DNA of 53,888 nucleotides from Intoshia linei. Its lineage: Eukaryota > Orthonectida > Rhopaluridae. The stretch lies in assembly GCA_001642005.1 (NCBI GenBank), contig LWCA01000106.1, forward strand, positions 1 to 53,888. Reading direction: 5' to 3'. The notes under the pieces are model-generated. The model searched no databases. It worked only from the letters and a program-made list of their open reading frames with translations, and was not told the DNA's origin. The position numbers and the translations under genes are program-made. Shown here one piece after another: positions 10,726 through 22,281 of this stretch (the stretch's first letter is position 1; each line of letters opens with the position of its first letter).

Positions 10726-11820
10726 TTAACCGAACAAAAGATGTAAATAAAAACCTATAAATACTCCAAATAAAAGTAAAAATATATATATATATTTGAA
10801 CTCTGTAGCATTAGCTGTTTTGGTAGAATACGATAAATTTCCAAGACTTTTAACATTTGTACAACTTTCCTTCAAGTTGTACCTCAATCTTTCGTTTTCT
10901 TCCTAACAAACTGTATTAAAAATAATTAACCCAAACCTCTAAATTATTTATCTTTGCTTTCAATATTGATATTTCATCTCTAGATACGATAGTTTCGTCA
11001 AGTTGCGACGTTTGTGTTACATCGGAAATGGTGGTATCAACTTTGAATTTAACAGTCTTAATTATACAATAATTACAAATCAAAAATGCACGATAAATAC
11101 CGAAATCCTAGAAGCTAAATCAGGCTTGTCTTGTGCATCTTCAAATTTAGCTTGTTTATTCAATTCAGTCACTCTCTACACTAATTAAGATGTATCAATA
11201 TTTATTAAACCTGACTAATGTGATTTTGAATTGGGGCATTTGTACCCATCTAAATATATCAATAAAACTAGATGATAGACTGAATAATTACATTGGATTC
11301 ATCAGACTCAAAAATGGAGTATAATCGATGCTGATACATGTTTTCTTTCAAGTCTGAGTCATTAAACTAAGAATGTGTAAAAAATTTAAATAACAACCAA
11401 CCAGATCTGTTATACTTGCTTCTTTATCATAATTTTCAGTTAAACTAATGACTTGGATAAGAAATTTTTGTTTAGGGGTCTTTTTTGGGTTTTTAGTGTT
11501 ATAAGTTACTAAATGTTTTTACCATTTTCATATATTTAAATTACCATCAACATAGAACTTTTCGAGTGGTTCGATAAAACTAGCCATAGGCTTGACGCTA
11601 TAATTTTTTGGGACTGTCGTTTTAATTTTAAAAACTACTGGTGTGTTGAGTTGGTTTTCAATCACAATTGCAGATTTACAAATCTTCTCAGATAAATCTA
11701 TAGCAATTTTAAAAAAACAATTCATAATCAACAATTACCATTAAATTTAATGTTTACAAGTGGATCTATTATTATCGGACATTTTTTAACGGTTTTAGGA
11801 GATTCTCTCGATTCATCCAT
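10726..11820 (-). CDS. VAP: VAP (VAMP-associated protein), 275 aa, tail-anchored ER protein
   Basis: VAPs sit in the ER membrane and bind FFAT motifs on lipid-transfer proteins at membrane contact sites. Minus-strand exons: 11739-11820, 11545-11697, 11402-11508, 11292-11366, 11211-11249, 11101-11175, 10937-11056 and 10726-10902. The seven introns are 41, 36, 35, 42, 35, 44 and 34 nt. Coding length is 828 nt with every phase consistent. The MSP domain (about residues 16-120) shows ITxNQLNTPVVFKIKTT and PKNYSVKP, the family signature around the FFAT-binding face. A hydrophilic linker and a coiled coil (LKAKINNLEEENERLRYNL) follow, then a 22-residue hydrophobic tail anchor (FLLLFGVFIGFYLHLLFG). 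Overall length is close to metazoan VAPs. An AATAAA motif overlaps the stop codon, so the 3' end must reach into the RBMX2 region. Confidence 0.93.
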
Positions 11821-12869
11821 TTATGTCAACAAATAACGCAGTGTTTTTAATTACAATAGTAGTTTATTTCTATGTTGTTATACCAAACTAATCAGTATAA
11901 TTATTTTGCTCAATTCAATTTTCTATAGGAAAGATAAATCACTAGGCAAGTGTTATGAAATGATTAGCATTTGATAACTAATTGAAATTTGAGTACCATG
12001 TTATTACTAACTCATTGCTGTACGTACAGTTTATTGTATTTTTAGTTTAAACAAATTGCATTCAATTCTACAATTCAGTACAGCTCTAGCAAAGATACAG
12101 ATAGCAAATAACTCCATGAACGCGTTCATTTTTAAACATTGCAAAATGATGCAAATTAAAATTTTTTTACGTGACAGTCAAAGTTTATCCTAACTAATAT
12201 ATAGGGCAATTTTTTATTGACCTATAGAATAACAAAAAAAACTGACCTAAAAATTGACTTTATCTGACCTTAAAATTTTTTGTTGTTGTTTTTATGGTTA
12301 ACAACAACTGAATCTACGGTACCCCAAACCTTCTTTTCGTAGGCCTTAAATTAAATCAATACAATATTTAATGCACCTTAGTTTTAATATTCGCATAGGC
12401 CTGATCATGATGGTATCGGTCACTTTACATAATAAATTAATATAAATAAAACTTAAAATAAGGAATATTTCTGCGTTTAACAATAAATATGAATAACAAG
12501 GAACTGCAAATGAAACAAACAATGTAAATCTTATTGTGTGATGTTGAAAATTATTAATGTATATTGTAGTACATAACATAATATACTTCTTAACATTATC
12601 TGGTAAAAATTGCCTTTGTTTAGATGGCAATTTTTTTAACAAACTGAAACGCTTTTCTTAATAAATTGTATAAATAAAATGGTATTTGTTCAATTTTATT
12701 GTTCATTATATCATAAATATTATTTTTTTTAAGTCGAATATACTTTAAAAAAATATAGACTTTATAAATTGTTAATTAGCTAATTAATAAACATGATATT
12801 GATATCATGATACTTGTAATTTTGTGCTGATTATCATATAAAAAATGGCATTGTGCCATAAAAAATTGT

Positions 12870-13534
12870 TCTACTAATATATAATATCCTACGCAATATT
12901 TGTACGTGTGTGTTCCACTTTATTTTAATAACTACTAGTCTTAAAATTTTATAAAGTCCACATTTCAAGTACAGTTTTTCCGGGGGTAATAATAAGATAA
13001 ATTTCAACCTCCAAAATTCACATCTTACGAACATACAAAAACCCAAAATGTCCTTTTTTTTGAAAATCAACTGAGTTGGAAAATTTAAAAAAATATATAC
13101 GCTGATATGGATTTTAACATCATAAATATTATTATAAATTTAAATTAAAAAAAATTATATCTTCAGGCCAAAACCCTAAATTACCTTTTTTTTAATGAAA
13201 ACAGCCCTAGAATTTAAAAAAAATTACAGGTGGTACAATTGTATGCTGTTAACACACACAAAAAATTTCAATCCGAATAAGTGACGACTTCATGGTCAAC
13301 AAAGAATTAAAAAATATGAGATAATTAACGGTCCGAAAATTAAAAAAAGTGATTATTCTGATAGAGCTTAGTCCAGTTGATATAAATGCAAAATTTCAAC
13401 CCAAGAAATCTACGCATTCCCGGTGAAATAATAATTTTTAATATATTATCAACCAATATTTTTTTGGTATAATATAAATGTGCCCTCGGCAGAGCTAGGT
13501 GCTGTTTTTACGTAGTACATAACAGTCAACCCAG
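12870..13534 (+). mobile_element. Helitron-like copy, nearly full length, 665 bp
   Basis: It starts TCTACTAATATATAATATCC, runs through the shared interior (ACAGCCCTAG, AAGTGACGACTTCATGGTCA, CATTCCCGGTGAAATAAT), and ends with the CTCGGCAGAGC block, the TACGTAGTAC hairpin and a CCAG variant of the CTAG end, followed by T. No ORF of Rep/helicase type. Confidence 0.6.
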
Positions 13535-14373
13535 TAGAGTATAATCTTCGTTCGTTTTTTTGTAATAAACCTCAAAATTTAAAAGTATAATATATCCCCA
13601 TTAGAATCCTGGATCATACATTGTATGTATGTTAACATGTGTTCTTATTCAAACTGATAAAACTATCCAATAGATAAATATGATACTTTTCATTGTGAAA
13701 ACGATGCTTCGTCCTTGTATTAGTAGACGAAATTCTCTCAAGTTTTTTCCTTAATTATGAAATTTGTGGATTAATTGTTTTTCTTGTTTATTTATATCTT
13801 TATTTGGTGAAAATCCGGATGAAATCTATTGATGAATCATCAATCATAGTTGACAAAAAGGGTGCTTAGAATGATCCATAAAAAATAAATTACTCTAAAT
13901 CACTTCAAAATTTGGAACAAATTTCAATTAGATATTTCAATAACCCTGAAATGAAATTAAACTAAATAATTGAATATTGTAAATACATTTTCAGTTTTAT
14001 TTTTTAACTTAAAATTTAACTCAATTTTAAAACAAAACTGATGTTATTAATTTTAAAATATTTTGACGACCAATATTTAATTTTAAAATTGAAAAGTTGA
14101 ACCAATTACTTTACATCGTGTTTATCTTCATTTCGTAATAGAAAAGATCAGAGTGGTTTCTACAAACCCAAATTAAGATTAAAAAACCAACTAATACAAT
14201 ATTTATTATATAATAAAAACATTTTATGGTGTTTACACCAGACTATCACTAATTAGATAATACGAATTATCTACTAACGGTTCTTATCATTATTACAAAA
14301 TTCCCTACTTGGGATACACAATACATTATCGATAATGGTCCATTATATACAGAACTACAGTTGATTTCTAAAC

Positions 14374-14457
14374 CAGAGGTAGCCAAATTGTGGCCAGTAA
14401 GTCAATTAAAAGTGACCTTCGATGGTTATCTAACAAAATGCAATAAATGTTTGTTAT
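14374..14457 (+). repeat. hAT-like terminal fragment shared with 29531-29614
   Basis: The segment begins CAGAGGTAGCCAAATTGTGG and stays similar to 29531-29614 for about 84 bp (AGTCAATTAAAA, GATGGTTATCTAACAAAATG). A CAGAGGTGGCCAAA start is typical of hAT ends. Only this one end is seen in each place. Confidence 0.5.
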
Positions 14458-14897
14458 TTCCGACACGTATTATTATATTCATTTTCATTATTTATTCATC
14501 TCATTACATTATTTGCAATTAATTAACATGTAAGTTTTAGTATCATTAAGGCATATTTATTTTTGATATTGTATAAAACTATTAATTTCTAATCATTGTC
14601 TATAAACAATACACTTAGCGGATTAAGCTTTTTACATTCCTTGCGGTGTGATAGATGCTGTCGAGTGTCATATATTAAACATATTAATCCATTTGACAAC
14701 CTCATATTATTTTAATGCATTGAGCTTTATTTAAATAGATATATAATGTATCGTTAGATAACAAGGTAATCTTAACGTTAAAATATAACCAAAAAACTCA
14801 AGTATTTTAAACGATATTAATCCATTCTTATAAAATATTAAAATAAATTTATTGTACTATATAAATGTTGACAAATTTATAATTCCACTTGAATTGT

Positions 14898-16266
14898 TTA
14901 GTACTTTGCATATTTACACGGCGGGAATTGGTCAAAATTGGTTGGTTTATCATCAGTTTGACTTTGAAAATAATTTGGATTTCTATAAAAGTCAAGTGTA
15001 TTCCCGTTGTGTGATTCCAATTCTGGAGTTGTTAAAACGGCACCTTCACCAGATTCTAAATTTTCATTATTTTATAAACTAAACATTACGCACCATTTTT
15101 TATTTCAGTATTTGGATCTAGATTTTGTGGATTTAAGGTTAAATTTTTTGATATAATCATATCGGCAGTGTTTCGTCTGTTAAATATCAAGTAAATGAAA
15201 AATAATACAATCAACAATGATCATTGAACACATAAATAAATAATAATGTATTTATGTAAAATTACGGATATTTATCGGATGTTTCTCTAAAACCTTTGGC
15301 AAACGGATTATTGTTAATTTTCAATTGAGTTATCTATATCATTTAGTGATGAGTAAATTTTTAAAAACAAATTATGAACCTGTTCGTTTTGATATGATGT
15401 TACTGCAATGAATATTGTAGATTTAAATATTTTTGTGTAAGGGTGACTCCAATCCACTCCATACAAATCACTACTGGCAAAAATATGAATCCGAGGTTGA
15501 TATTTGTGCATCGAATTTAAAATCATCTAATTAATAAATTTAATTATTCTTTTTAAATTAATTACATGTCCTTTGTTGTCCATTGTGTGATTCGTTAATT
15601 TTAATTTATGAAAAGAAATTAGTTGTTTCATCCAATTGTATCCCGTCAGTGGGGAGTCTGGGTGTATATAAACACGATGGCTCATGTGTGGTTCTGCTTT
15701 GCCTCCAACACACCATTTGTCTTTTACATATCTATATCGGTTGTTATCAGAAGGTATCATGTCCACAATTATTATGTATTTTAGATTTGGATTTAAATTC
15801 GCTACAGTTATCTTTAATGGTGGAAATAATCTCCTAAATTTAACAATTTAAATTTATTTTAATAAATAAATTACAGAAATATACAAAATTTTATGTTATC
15901 ATATTATCCCAAAGTTTTTGTGTCAGTATTTTAAGATTTGCTCACTATGAGAAATGGTTGTGCAGGTATTGAAATAAAGAGAATAAATGTATAATTATTA
16001 ATTACACAGTCCAACACCATAAAAAATGCAAAATTTTAAAGATTTGGAATCTTGACGATATTTTAACATTGGGGTGATTTGTTTTCAAAATAATCTCATT
16101 TTTTTATAGTTTTATAATTGACTAAAATGTCTGTTATGTAATACGTACAAAAAACACCTAGTTTTGCCGAGGGCAAAAGGTCAAGTTCGATGATTTTACT
16201 CAGACTGTCAATCGACTTGTGAAGAAAGACTATCCGATCCAATGACCTCATTAAACCATTCAATCA

Positions 16267-16306
<40 letters not shown>

Positions 16307-19300
16307 TTCAACACGAGCTAATGACCCGCGCTTACAAGGAATTCCTCGTTCATGTGCGTAGTTACATCGCAGAATCCCCATCACGAAGGAAGTTAAACGG
16401 ATTTATCATTCCTCTCGGCAAAAGTATTAATACCCGATGACTCCTTCAATGTAAAAAGAGTGGTTCCCAAACTTGTGTCAGGTGGAACCTTAATATCACA
16501 TTACTTTTTACTTTAAAGTGAATTATTCCATCTTAATTTTGTTAACATTTGCGTTAAGAATTTAAAAACAATTGTTATCACATTTTTTTAATTAATTAGA
16601 CAGAATGTGTGTATAATATTAAAAATAAAGTAAAAACGGTCCAATCCTAAAAATTGTCATAAATAGCATAAATTCCAGAAAAAATAAAATTAAAGAAACC
16701 TATTTTGTCATTTTCAATGTGATGACATATATTCAGTATCAATTTAATAAATAAATCCTAAAAATTGTCATAAATAGCATAAATTCCAGAAAAAATAAAA
16801 TTATAAACTATTTTGTTGACAACAATAATTATAATATTATATTAATAATTATATCAATATTTACATTTTTAATTTTTATTTAAATCGAAATATTTGAAAA
16901 ATATTGGTTCATAATATAGTAAAAATTATTTTTCACCGGGAATGCGTAGATTTCTGGTGTTAAAATTTTGTATTTATATTAACTGGAATAAGCTCTATAA
17001 GAATAACCTTTTTTTTCATTTTCAGACTGTTAATTATTTTATATTAATTTGTAGTTTTGGCCTTGATGATATTTTTCTTTAAATTTATGAATTTAAAATC
17101 CGTGTTAGAGAGTATATTTTTTTAAATTCTTGAACGCGTCTGATTTTCAAAAAAAGGCAATTGGGCTTTTTAACCCGTAAGATATGAGTTTGGGCTGTTA
17201 AAAATTATCTTATTATCACCTGGAAAAAACTGTAGTTGAAATGTGGACTTTATAAAATTCTAAGACTGGTAATTATTGAAATAAAGTATAACACACACAA
17301 ACAAATATTGCGTAGCATATTATATAAGAAAAGATTGTCAATATTTTAGGAATGTTTTATCATTTTGGAAAATAATAGGTAATTAAGGTTTTTCACTGTG
17401 AAGATGAAAATTTTAAAATATACAATTTTGATAATGCATTAGTCTTGAAAAACAGAATTAGAATTTGTCTTTTAAATTGTGATACTTTCAGTTTTCTAAT
17501 TAAAAGTGTGTATGAGTGGAACGAATTAAAATATGAATTCTCAAAGTTTATAATAATTTACTTTACGATCGGGTAAGAATAGGAGAATGTTCTTATGCGT
17601 GGCTTTAATAAACACACATTTTTAGTGCCTGTTACTGTATATAAGTGAGGATAATATGGATCGTCTTTTCCAAACCTTTTAACTCTTACGAAACTGTAAA
17701 AGTGTAACTCTACTTCTACAGACCTGTAAAATGTGGTACATGTAGTTATATTAAATTTTAACATGATGTGAATGGTACGCAAATTGTTGCCCTGAAATTT
17801 TCATTATTTTATTTATAAAATGTAATAATACAAAAGTTACTATATGACCTAAAGGTTATTTTGTTTAATTTGTTGAATTCAGGTAAGTCCCAAATGTATA
17901 CATGACACTTTAATTATGCATTATTTTTTTATTTAAAATTAGTCAGTTTAATTAAAATTAATACAAATAAAACAATATGGATAATAACGGATTATAACTC
18001 TATAAAATTTGGCATAATTTAATAATTAACATGTTCTTAAATTAGTTAATATTTAATCATTTACAGCTATTTGGGGAACCAATACTTTTAACATAATTTT
18101 AACATTGTTTATCAATTATATTATGCGTCTCAAGTGAATTGTAACAAATTATCTTATAGTCGATTAAATTCACTACTAGTTGTCACTTTTGCATAGAAAT
18201 GTTTAATTCTAATTAAACAAAGTATTGTTTATAAAATATAAACAAAAAAGCTTGGGGCTATTTATTATGTTAGAATGTATTGGAAATGGAAATTATCATT
18301 TTAACAGCCATATGCATTTAAAATTAAAAAATTAAACATCTTTTGATTGAAATGTATTAATAGTGCAAGAAAGGTTTTCCAATCTAATAATTTCAAATTT
18401 TTGGTGTGATTATTCTATGCTATATTTCACAAAAATGGGTAAGAGTTGGCAATACCATTATATTACATGAAAAACTGTTGTATTTGAATGTATCCTATAA
18501 ATTTAAAAAATTAAATACGTAGTAAGATCGTTCTTCCATAATAATAGTATCAATGATATAAAATTAAACATTTATTAACACATGTGTTATTAATTGTAAA
18601 TCAAAAAACTTTATTTCTGAAATTGGTATAAAGTTACCAATATGATCAAATCGACTTTACTCAAAAACGAATTGAGATGGCATAATAAAATTAAATGGAA
18701 AAGATAAAAAAATATGTTAATTGATAATAATGTAAGGTATATTGAACACCATGTATTGTAAACTTTGAGTATACCTGCACTTAGTTCTATTATTATTATT
18801 ATTACAGTGTTAACTTTAATCTATTATATTAACATTAACATATATTGCAAAACTTAATACATTTATATAAAATAATAATTATAAGTATATACCTTCCAGC
18901 TTTAGTAATAATCATTTCATTACCGATTTCTCCGAATTTATCCCACATCTTAGAATTAGCCAAATTGATATTGGGTTCAATTGAAGGATATGGACCATTA
19001 AATTGTTGAATTATATTATTATTAAAGTACGGAAATTGACTGAACTGATTTCTAGACATGTTATACGGAAAATTTAATTGTGGAGCCGACTGAACAGTGT
19101 TAATTCCAGAAAAATTCATATTTATATCAATATTTTGACTATAAGGATAATTCATTTTAATGATTGGGTGATTCATTCCAGTATTGCAAGTTTCTGGCAA
19201 AGGTTGTGGAAAATTTTGATTAAATCCTCTAAGGTGGTTCAAGTATGGATACTTTAATAACGACAAACTTGAATCCATTATTTTGTTGGCGTCTTCTAAA

Positions 19301-19429
19301 TATTGAATATTAATAAATATGGAGATACGCTATATAATAACTTTTACCATCGTGTCCATTTGATTCACAGTTTTTATTTTTTAAATATTCATTTTTAAAT
19401 CTATTGATTGTAAATCTATTTGTGTTCAT
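14898..19429 (-). CDS. T-box transcription factor, 402 aa, seven exons
   Basis: T-box proteins are sequence-specific DNA-binding regulators of animal development. Minus-strand exons: 19348-19429, 18893-19295, 15566-15833, 15380-15526, 15266-15333, 15094-15176 and 14898-15055. Introns are 52, 3059, 39, 46, 89 and 38 nt. Coding length is 1209 nt with consistent phases. The T-box spans about residues 143-317: it begins MWDKFGEIGNEMIITKAGR (end of exon 2), continues RLFPPLK, VYIHPDSPLTGYNWM, FHKLKLTN, ILNSMHKYQPRIHI and FIAVTSYQNEQITQLKI, and ends NNNPFAKGFRE. The N-terminal 140 residues are Asn/Pro/Met-rich and the C-terminus is short and hydrophilic. The subfamily is unclear: some positions look like Tbx4/5 (AVTSYQN) and others like Tbx2/3 (YIHPDSP). 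The loop after PRIHI is unusual. Alternative ends of exons 6 and 7 are possible, because the C-terminus is not conserved. Confidence 0.9.
16122..17334 (-). mobile_element. Helitron-like copy carrying an 18S rRNA fragment
   Basis: In minus-strand sense the 5' end is TC at 17334 (preceded by A), then ACTTATATAATATGC-like sequence. The 3' end at the left shows the hairpin (CTGTTATGTAATACGTAC in window sense) and a GCCGAGGGC block, with a degraded CTAG. The interior contains a 48-bp unit (TCCTAAAAATTGTCATAAAT...) duplicated at about 16646 and 16757, as in the copy at 32206. Between the 3' block and the shared interior, about 85 bp of normal element sequence is replaced by ribosomal DNA. Confidence 0.6.
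16179..16451 (-). rRNA. 18S rRNA 3' fragment (about 270 bp), not a functional rRNA gene
   Basis: The minus strand contains TTGTACACACCGCCCGTCGC, the near-universal sequence close to the 3' end of small-subunit rRNA. It is flanked by other conserved 18S stretches: CATGAACGAGGAATTCC upstream and CGAACTTGACC downstream. The flanking GATGGGGATTCTGCGATG and AATACGTCCCTGCCC are also recognisable. Only the last part of 18S is present; the final helix and the 5' 85 percent of the molecule are missing. It lies inside a Helitron-like element in a T-box intron, so it is a captured fragment. Eukaryotic rather than bacterial or organellar origin is clear from the sequence. Confidence 0.9.
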
Positions 19430-19510
19430 GTGTGATTTTTAAAATATTTATCCAATTTTTCAAACTTTTATATAATCTATTTTTGAAAGTGTGTGAAATC
19501 ACAACTTTAT

Positions 19511-19764
19511 AATTATAAAATAAACAGTTTCAACCGTGTGAATTTTAACGACTATGACTAATAAAGCGACCAATGCTCCAAACAACACAACATTTCTATC
19601 CCATTGTTTAAATTTTGTTTTATTGGATCAAGATCTACTTCTTCATGTATATTTCTGTCACGCCTATATAAGTACAAGTTAATTTTATCCAATGAATAAA
19701 CTTTTCGATATTTCCCATTGTGTTTGATTGTTGTAATTGTGAATAATTTAAAAGTCAAACATTT
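19511..19764 (-). CDS. Possible small membrane protein (uncertain model)
   Basis: An ATG at about 19713 opens MGNIEKFIHWIK. A possible 43-nt GT-AG intron (GTAGATCTTG...GGGATAG) would join it to NVVLFGALVALLVIVVKIH, a credible transmembrane helix, giving about 60 residues. The other reading, one 66-codon frame without an ATG at 19558-19758, gives a charged peptide (HEEVDLDPIKQNLN). The two readings exclude each other and I cannot decide between them. It lies 5' of the T-box gene on the same strand. It may be chance. Confidence 0.25.
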
Positions 19765-20754
19765 TAAAATTTTGTATTCATATTTTTAACACGTATTTGA
19801 GGAATCTATTTCAAGTTACTGCTTGCGTTACATTTATCAGTTTATTGACTTCATTGAAAAAATTGGATTATTTTATTGGTTATTTTTTAAGTAATGTAAA
19901 GTTAAAAATAGCTATTTTTATAATAATGTTATTTTTATTCTAATACTGTACAATGTGCAATTTACATTATATATAACCAGTGCCGAACATGTATTACTCG
20001 AGACCTATTGTCGGGATATGTTTTCAAAATGAGGGACTAATATTTTTCAAATTCAACATTACATATGTATAGTATTCTTGCATATGATAACTATTCAGTG
20101 TGTTAAATTTACAATTTCACGTAATGAACCTTAAAGAGGTGGCTAGAGTTATATGAAACTTCCATTTCCGGATGTGGCCTCGAGCCTGGTAAGTTCGGTT
20201 CTGAATGAAAAATTTGCTTTAAACACGTGAACTTTTAACTAATTTTTTAAACCAATTTTTTCTGGACTACTTAAAATGTAGCTTCTTAGAAACATTACAC
20301 GGAATTGTTAGATTCAACTGAAATTAAACTTGAACTGAGTGTAAAAACCACAAAAACTAGATTTTTTAATTATTAAATTAACTGTATTCTAATCCCTAAT
20401 CTCAATTCACTTATTTAAAGACACCATCTTAAATTACTATGAATAACATTTTTTGACTTTTGTTTTGTAAAATTGTACAAGTACACATTTAATAGCAAAT
20501 AAAACTAAAAGTATTAATTAACATTAACATACAACATAATGTAATTCTATTAAAATTATGTATAAACAGATAAAAAGTAATGTGCAAATTTTCGTATGAT
20601 AAAAAAACAAAGCAATTAGCATCTTAATTGAAACAGAATTAGTAATTGGAATTTTGACTTGAAAATTTTTTTATTTTAGATGTACTTGGCGGAATGCATA
20701 AGTATTTTTAATTTTATAAGAGGTAAATTTTAACATAATAATCGATTAAGGATA
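19765..20754. other. AT-rich stretch, nothing recognised
   Basis: No exon, RNA gene or clear repeat was recognised in this kilobase between the uncertain small ORF and the next Helitron-like copy. Confidence 0.4.
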
Positions 20755-21613
20755 GAGATTGAAAAATATGCGAAGGAATGAATTATATAGATTTTCACCC
20801 ATATTTCTTTATTGGAAATGTGTAGAGGTTCAATACACACTTTTTTGAAATTGATTATTATTCACTTTTTCAGTTTTAATTTTAATCCAACATTTGAAAA
20901 ATATTGGTTGATAATATATTGAAAATTATTTTTCACCGGGAATGCGCATAGCTTAGGGTTGAAATTTTGTATTTATATCAACTGGAATAAGCTCTATCAG
21001 ATTAATCTTTTTTTTAATTTTTGGACTGTTAATTATTTCATATTTTTTGTTTTAATAAAATATTTCGAAAAAAAATACATAAGTATTAAAGTATTTTTTT
21101 GACAGTGAAAACGTCACTAATTCAGATTAAAAATTTTTTGTGTGTCTTAACAACTTCTGTAATTTTTATTAATTTCTAGGCTGTTTTCATTTAAAAAAAA
21201 AAAAAATTGAGAACCCCGTTGAAAATTTTATTTTTTGTGGAATTTATGCTACAATTTATGTATTCATGATAATTTTTAGGATTGGATTGTTTTTACTTTA
21301 TTTTTAATATTATACATACATTCTGTATAATAAATTAAAAAAATGGGATAACAATTTTTTTTAACATTCTTTACACATATGTTAACAAAATAAATTTAAC
21401 GTGGAATAATTCACTTTAAATTAAAATGAAATGTGATATGACGGGTCCACGTGTAACAAGTTTGAAACACTCTTTTAAATGATTTATAATAATGAATAGT
21501 AGCATTTTTAGATTAAATTTTCTTTTTTAATTTATTTTTCTGTGAGAGTAAAAATTTCCGCCCTCGGCAGAGCTAGGATGGTGTTTGTACGAAGTAAATA
21601 ACAGTCAAGCTAG
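20755..21613 (+). mobile_element. Helitron-like copy, 3' end intact, 5' end rearranged
   Basis: The 3' end carries CGCCCTCGGCAGAGCTAG, the TTTGTACGAAGTAAATAACAG hairpin region and CTAG at 21613. The interior matches other copies (ATTTTTCACCGGGAATGCGC, GTTTTTACTTTATTTTTAATATT, GTGATATGACGGGTCCACGT). The TC-type 5' block was not found. The order of interior blocks differs from 12870-13534, so the copy is mosaic. Confidence 0.5.
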
Positions 21614-21800
21614 CAAATATATATTTATATAATATAATATAATAGCAAATAGATAAAATAAGCAATAGCAATAAAAAGCAAATATAATATTTTTTTATTA
21701 AATAAATAATATATTATTAGATAAATGCTTAAAATTAAAAAAACTATCCGCGTGAAAAATGGGTTTTCTAATAATAGAAAAAATCAACAGTAAACATCTA

Positions 21801-22281
21801 CTGCCGGGGTTTTCAACTTTTTTAAACCTACGCCCCTATGATAAAATGGACTATTTTTATAAAATAAATCGTAATAAAAAAAAGGTAAATAATTTATATT
21901 CATTTCCATGTGATCATTGATTTTGCAGATTGAGTGACAACTCTTTAATTATTGGTTTTATATTGGTTAATTTGATAAAAATATCCTAAAATAAATTATA
22001 TTAATTTTGTTTTTATCTTTACTCAATATTATTTTTACAGAACTGAATCTCAACCATGTAACATTTTGGAAAACACAATAATATCCTTGACATTTTAGAA
22101 TGCATCAGTGGATAAACATATTTTGAATGCTCACATCCCATAATGCAAAATATATAAGAACCAATTTTTTTGTGTCAAAAATATCAAAAATAACATATTT
22201 GACGTTTTTAATAATATTGGTGGCAGCTAGGGCTTGGGCGCTTGGGCGCTAAAACCCACGTTGAGAACCACTAACCTAGTG
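21801..22281. mobile_element. Possible hAT-like miniature element, about 480 bp
   Basis: The left end has GGGGTTTTCAAC...TACGCCCC. The right end, reverse complemented, has GTGGTTCTCAAC...GCGCCC. The paired motifs fit hAT-type inverted repeats. I could not define an exact 8-bp target duplication, so the boundaries are approximate. Confidence 0.4.

Larger units (their letters stand above)
11821..14897. other. Intergenic region between VAP and T-box
   Basis: No exon was recognised. The region contains one nearly complete Helitron-like copy (12870-13534) and an 84-bp hAT-like end shared with 29531-29614. The rest is AT-rich. Open frames at 12346-12642 and 12834-13070 show no domain; the second lies inside the Helitron-like copy. 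Confidence 0.4.
15834..18892 (-). other. 3,059-nt intron 2 of the T-box gene, TE-filled
   Basis: The donor AAG|GTATATAC splits an Arg codon in the middle of the T-box. The acce​ptor TTTAG|GAG restores it. The intron holds a Helitron-like copy (16122-17334) with an 18S rRNA fragment. The remaining 1.5 kb (17335-18892) is AT-rich, and I see no further exon. The 74-codon open frame at 17558-17782 (minus) has no recognised domain. Confidence 0.75.

Noticed and set aside
12834-13070. 78-codon minus-strand ORF
   Set aside because: It lies in a Helitron-like copy, antisense to it, and similar blocks in other copies do not keep the frame.
16179-16451. A functional 18S rRNA gene
   Set aside because: Only about 270 bp of the 3' region is present, without the rest of 18S, ITS, 5.8S or 28S, and it lies inside a mobile element in an intron.
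17558-17782. 74-codon minus-strand ORF in T-box intron 2
   Set aside because: No domain, no clear ATG context and no splice partner; likely chance in AT-rich DNA.
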